A DNA stretch of 64,000 nt from Epiperipatus broadwayi. Taxonomy: Eukaryota > Onychophora > Udeonychophora > Euonychophora > Peripatidae. Position 1 is the first letter of the stretch, and every line of letters starts with the position of its first letter. This document shows, in pieces, positions 62,901 through 64,000 of this stretch. Position numbers and translations under genes: made by a program. The notes beneath the pieces are model-generated. The model worked only from the letters and a program-made list of their open reading frames with translations, was not told where the DNA came from and ran no database searches. The stretch lies in NCBI GenBank assembly GCA_028023455.1, contig JAQFVV010000552.1, forward strand, positions 126,001 through 190,000, in the 5' to 3' direction.

Positions 62901-63500
62901 AATTCACCTACTATTATTTTTATGACATGACACTACTTTGTTTGTACTAATCCAAATAGTCTAATAACCATTATGCATGATAAGTGGATAAATGACTAAC
63001 ATTGATATGACATATATTTTTTATAGTAATAAACATAAATGATGTACAATCATTTTAACGAATGAAAACATTATATACAAATAATTGGATTATTATTTTT
63101 ATAATCTAATTATTATATAATAGTGTTAATATAGCAGTCTTAATATTTTAATACTTATATTTTACATAAGTTATAAAATCATGTAGTGTTATAAGTTAAA
63201 ACATATATCTCCTGTGGGTAAATAAAATATATTCATATTTTTTATACAAAGAAGTAGATATATAAATAATTTTTATATATTATAAAGTTTAAATTATGTA
63301 TTTGTTAAATAAATAATCATTATGTTTTATAATAAATTAAATGAAGTCTAAATTATTTTATTTATTTATTTGATTTTATAAGATAAAAACAAACATTTAA
63401 TATAATCATCTTTATTAATTATTATATTAACTCCATGAAACCCATTTTAAAGTGTTAGTGAGATTTATTATTATTATTACTCTAGTATATTGATAGGAAC
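59926..63500. other. Intergenic stretch
   Basis: Includes short (TA)n at 59926-59946, 61684-61697 and 61792-61817, and a coding-like minus-strand patch between 60930 and 60050 that I cannot identify. Otherwise A+T-rich sequence with nothing I can support. Confidence 0.6.
60050..60930 (-). pseudogene. Weak coding-like stretch, unidentified
   Basis: The minus strand contains FISEQQVMKLKLQEFCSGEI and DKTLYSMNDY in one frame (60690-60499), then AKIPYEVNGMRNTLVNGLPT and later KLKTEMTSFKERFNEEDQNF in other frames. Could be remains of a retroelement gag or protease region; no diagnostic motif is intact. Confidence 0.25.
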
Positions 63501-63756
63501 CCCTGAAGAGTGTCAATTGTTAAACTTCCCTGAGTTCGAAATCTGAGTATAACGGTTAAATCGCTTGAGGTGAACATTGATTTGATGTTGTTTATATATA
63601 ATAATTTATTAATAATAAATTATTTATTTGGAACAGATATAGTTCTATATAAAAATTAAATCACATCATTCATGGTGTTCTATATGAAGACCTTAAATCT
63701 GACTATAGAGAGATGCAACTGCCTTAACTTATCTCATTGAGAGGGTGCATACCATT

Positions 63757-63760
<4 letters not shown>
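63501..63760 (+). repeat. Terminal repeat fragment, copy 2
   Basis: Aligns with 48869-49056 (CCTGAAGAGTGTCAATTG, AAATCACATCATTCATGG, GAAGAC). It has an extra A+T segment near 63590-63650 and ends GGTGCATACCATTACAA at a (TA)n tract. Confidence 0.5.
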
Positions 63761-63796
<36 letters not shown>

Positions 63797-63799
63797 AAT

Positions 63800-63803
<4 letters not shown>
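63750..63803. repeat. Mirror-flanked (TA)n hairpin
   Basis: TACCATTACAATA (63750-63762) and 63791-63803 are perfect reverse complements, 13 bp, around (TA)n. A further (TA)n runs to 63851. Confidence 0.88.
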
Positions 63804-63851
<48 letters not shown>

Positions 63852-63853
<2 letters not shown>

Positions 63854-64000
63854 CAGAAGTTATACTTCATAGGAAAACACTATAAGTTTATCTACACAAA
63901 GCATTTTCAATGTATTATCAAAGCAAATTCTATATGAATTAGCTTTATTCGATCTTTCATTATGGCCTAAAATCTTAATATAGACAAACAGAGCTGAGAG
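63852..64000. other. Window end, no feature
   Basis: A short stretch after the last (TA)n tract; nothing recognisable. Confidence 0.6.

Overview
This window is intergenic, repeat-dominated animal DNA. It is very A+T-rich (about three quarters by eye) and broken up by dozens of long (TA)n tracts. The set of mobile elements points to an invertebrate, most likely a mollusc and plausibly a cephalopod: a Ty3/gypsy retrotransposon with very long LTRs, RTE-type LINE fragments, a Penelope-like element (PLE) with a GIY-YIG nuclease, a Merlin (IS1595/ISXO2-like) transposase relic, and (TA)n-associated fold-back repeats. The organism is an inference. I found no confident host gene, no tRNA or rRNA gene and no CRISPR array.

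Layout. 1-14544: a nearly complete Ty3/gypsy element on the + strand, with its 5' LTR cut by the window edge. Its parts are 5' LTR (1-3454), Lys-type primer binding site (3471), leader, gag (4177-6174), a -1 frameshift signal (6165-6222), pol (to 9455; protease, RT, RNase H, integrase, GPY/F module), 3' UTR, polypurine tract (10247) and a complete 3' LTR of about 4.3 kb (10261-14544). 14573-15170: a fold-back repeat. 17697-19433: a TA-flanked element with 23-bp terminal inverted repeats. 20793-25761: a diverged solo LTR of the same giant-LTR lineage. 28890-30290 (-): PLE relic with RT and GIY-YIG. 33700-34440 (-): Merlin transposase relic. 35870-46080: four RTE LINE relics, three on + and one on -, the last two meeting tail to tail near 44600. 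Between them, at 41220-42900 (-), lies a long decayed reading frame I cannot identify. 51980-52720 (-): another LINE relic. 54700-55690 (-): a decayed cousin of the 5'-end Ty3 element (gag tail, frameshift site, protease). 57745-59925: a 2.2-kb LTR-like unit bounded by (TA)n. 63501-63760: a terminal repeat fragment shared with 48869-49056.

Most notable points. The gag-pol junction has a textbook-looking -1 frameshift signal (GTTAAAT, 5-nt spacer, 9-bp stem, 6-bp second stem), and a homologous site survives in the decayed cousin. The LTRs exceed 4 kb, with about 3.3 kb downstream of the TATA box. The integrase has lysine at the catalytic glutamate position although the two LTRs differ by only about 1% by eye. 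Several LTR-like units start or stop exactly at (TA)n tracts, and many (TA)n tracts are flanked by mirror-image arms.
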